Source: UBA6168 sp964423205 (GTDB lineage: Bacteria; Bacteroidota; Bacteroidia; Chitinophagales; Saprospiraceae). From it: 64,000 bases of DNA. The stretch is taken from contig CAYRDX010000002.1 of the NCBI GenBank assembly GCA_964423205.1, forward strand, positions 1 to 64,000, in the 5' to 3' direction. The notes beneath the pieces are model-generated. The model ran no database searches. It saw only the letters and a list, made by a program, of their open reading frames with translations, and was not told where the DNA came from. The translations under genes were made by a program, and so were the position numbers. Positions 63,546-64,000 of the stretch are shown here, one piece after another; positions within the stretch are counted from its first letter, which is position 1; each line of letters starts with the position of its first letter.

Positions 63546-63624
63546 AAGTGACACCTTTTGTCGTTAAAAAGCACTGGCAATCAGCTTTAGATAGCCGCTT
63601 TTAGCCAACGAAAAGGTGTCACTT
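63546..63624. repeat. Large imperfect inverted repeat before the M20 amidohydrolase gene
   Basis: Outer arms AAGTGACACCTTTT (63546-63559) and AAAAGGTGTCACTT (63611-63624) pair perfectly over 14 bp. Pairing continues inward, with a 2-base bulge, into CGTT/AACG and AAAAGC-type segments, giving a 79-bp hairpin. A smaller stem ATTTTGGC / GCCAAAAT lies just upstream at 63506-63535. Confidence 0.75.
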
Positions 63625-63660
63625 TTATAGTTTGCCAACATAAACAAAACTAATACTGAC

Positions 63661-64000
63661 ATGAAAAAACTTTCCCTGTTGTCCACGCTCTTACTGAGTG
63701 TGTTAGTCCTTACACCTGCCTTGGGGCAAAAGAAAAAGTCTCCACCTGCACCACCAAACCATAAAGAATCCATCATAAAGTCTGTCGAGTCCAGGTCAGC
63801 TGATCTCATAAGAATGAGCGATGAAATATGGGCACTTGCCGAAATTGCCTTTGAAGAACATGAGTCCGCAAAATTGCTGGCCGATTATGCTGAAAAAGAA
63901 GGCTTCAGGGTGCAAAGAGCCGTTGCGGAGATGCCCACCGGTTTTATTGCAGAGTATGGAAATGGAAAACCCATCATCGGAATATTAGGTGAATTTGATG
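63661..64000 (+). CDS. Exported M20 family amidohydrolase (partial, cut by right edge)
   Basis: The frame is open from ATG 63661 to the window end (113 codons). Signal peptide ends ALGQ. The stretch SADLIRMSDEIWALAEIAFEEHESAKLLADYAEKEGFRV and then GFIAEYGNGKPIIGILGEFD is the N-terminus of AbgB-like amidohydrolases (p-aminobenzoyl-glutamate hydrolase/aminoacylase group of M20), where GEFDALP follows. The zinc site is beyond the edge. The substrate is an N-acyl amino acid or similar amide, not resolvable here. The large inverted repeat lies 36 bp upstream. Confidence 0.85.
   Translation, partial: MKKLSLLSTLLLSVLVLTPALGQKKKSPPAPPNHKESIIKSVESRSADLIRMSDEIWALAEIAFEEHESAKLLADYAEKEGFRVQRAVAEMPTGFIAEYGNGKPIIGILGEFD

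Overview
The window looks like a chromosomal segment of a free-living member of the Bacteroidota, probably from the Saprospiria/Chitinophagia side of the phylum (class is inference). The evidence is a SusC/SusD pair, PorP/SprF and SprB-repeat proteins with type IX secretion (T9SS) sorting domains, DUF1573 proteins, TAnnTTTG-type -7 promoter boxes, succinate dehydrogenase in the order sdhC-sdhA-sdhB, three-subunit transhydrogenase, bacillithiol synthesis (BshB1) and futalosine-pathway menaquinone synthesis (MqnE, MqnA). I see no rRNA, tRNA, insertion sequence, phage or CRISPR array.

Layout. 1-3.9 kb: a 2-oxoacid dehydrogenase E1 (alpha-beta fusion, cut by the left edge), two tandem DUF1573 proteins and a CPBP membrane protease. 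4.2-12.6 kb: a von Willebrand A lipoprotein, a hybrid sensor kinase/AraC regulator, and two exported peptidases (M1 and S9). 12.7-16.4 kb: sdhCAB. 16.6-29.5 kb: a sorbosone-dehydrogenase-like lipoprotein, then a polysaccharide utilization locus (PUL). The PUL has a one-component beta-propeller/LuxR regulator divergent from SusC, SusD, two unknown lipoproteins and a GH30 glycosidase. 29.7-35.4 kb: a small unknown secreted protein, a Cys/Met PLP enzyme divergent from an Lrp/AsnC regulator, and pntAA-pntAB-pntB. 36-42.2 kb: a 1688-residue CUB/PKD/P-domain/SprB-repeat surface protein with its SprF-like partner. 42.4-48.6 kb: a DUF6265 protein, paaG, a glycosyltransferase, mqnE, mqnA and pepD. 49.1-57.8 kb: two very large T9SS cargo peptidases (M43 and S8-like) and a lipoprotein. 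58-64 kb: thioredoxin, TypA/BipA, a secreted type I pullulanase, BshB1 and the start of an M20 amidohydrolase.

How it fits together. Menaquinone made through MqnA/MqnE would be the quinone used by SdhCAB, and transhydrogenase supplies NADPH. The PUL imports an oligosaccharide (a beta-glucan is the inference from GH30), and the exported peptidases and pullulanase supply peptides and alpha-glucan fragments. The T9SS cargo proteins decorate or leave the cell surface.

The most unusual feature is in the spacers. At least nine intergenic sites carry short tandem arrays that all have a 7-bp period but use six different heptamers (TTTTKNC, TGGAAAT, GGATGAG, CATTTYN, AACTATG, AACAACT). Three spacers hold a hairpin-plus-heptamer composite with compensatory changes in its stem. 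Three others hold a CCACGGAG-rich element bounded by inverted repeats. I regard this layered spacer-repeat system as the best candidate for something undescribed here.
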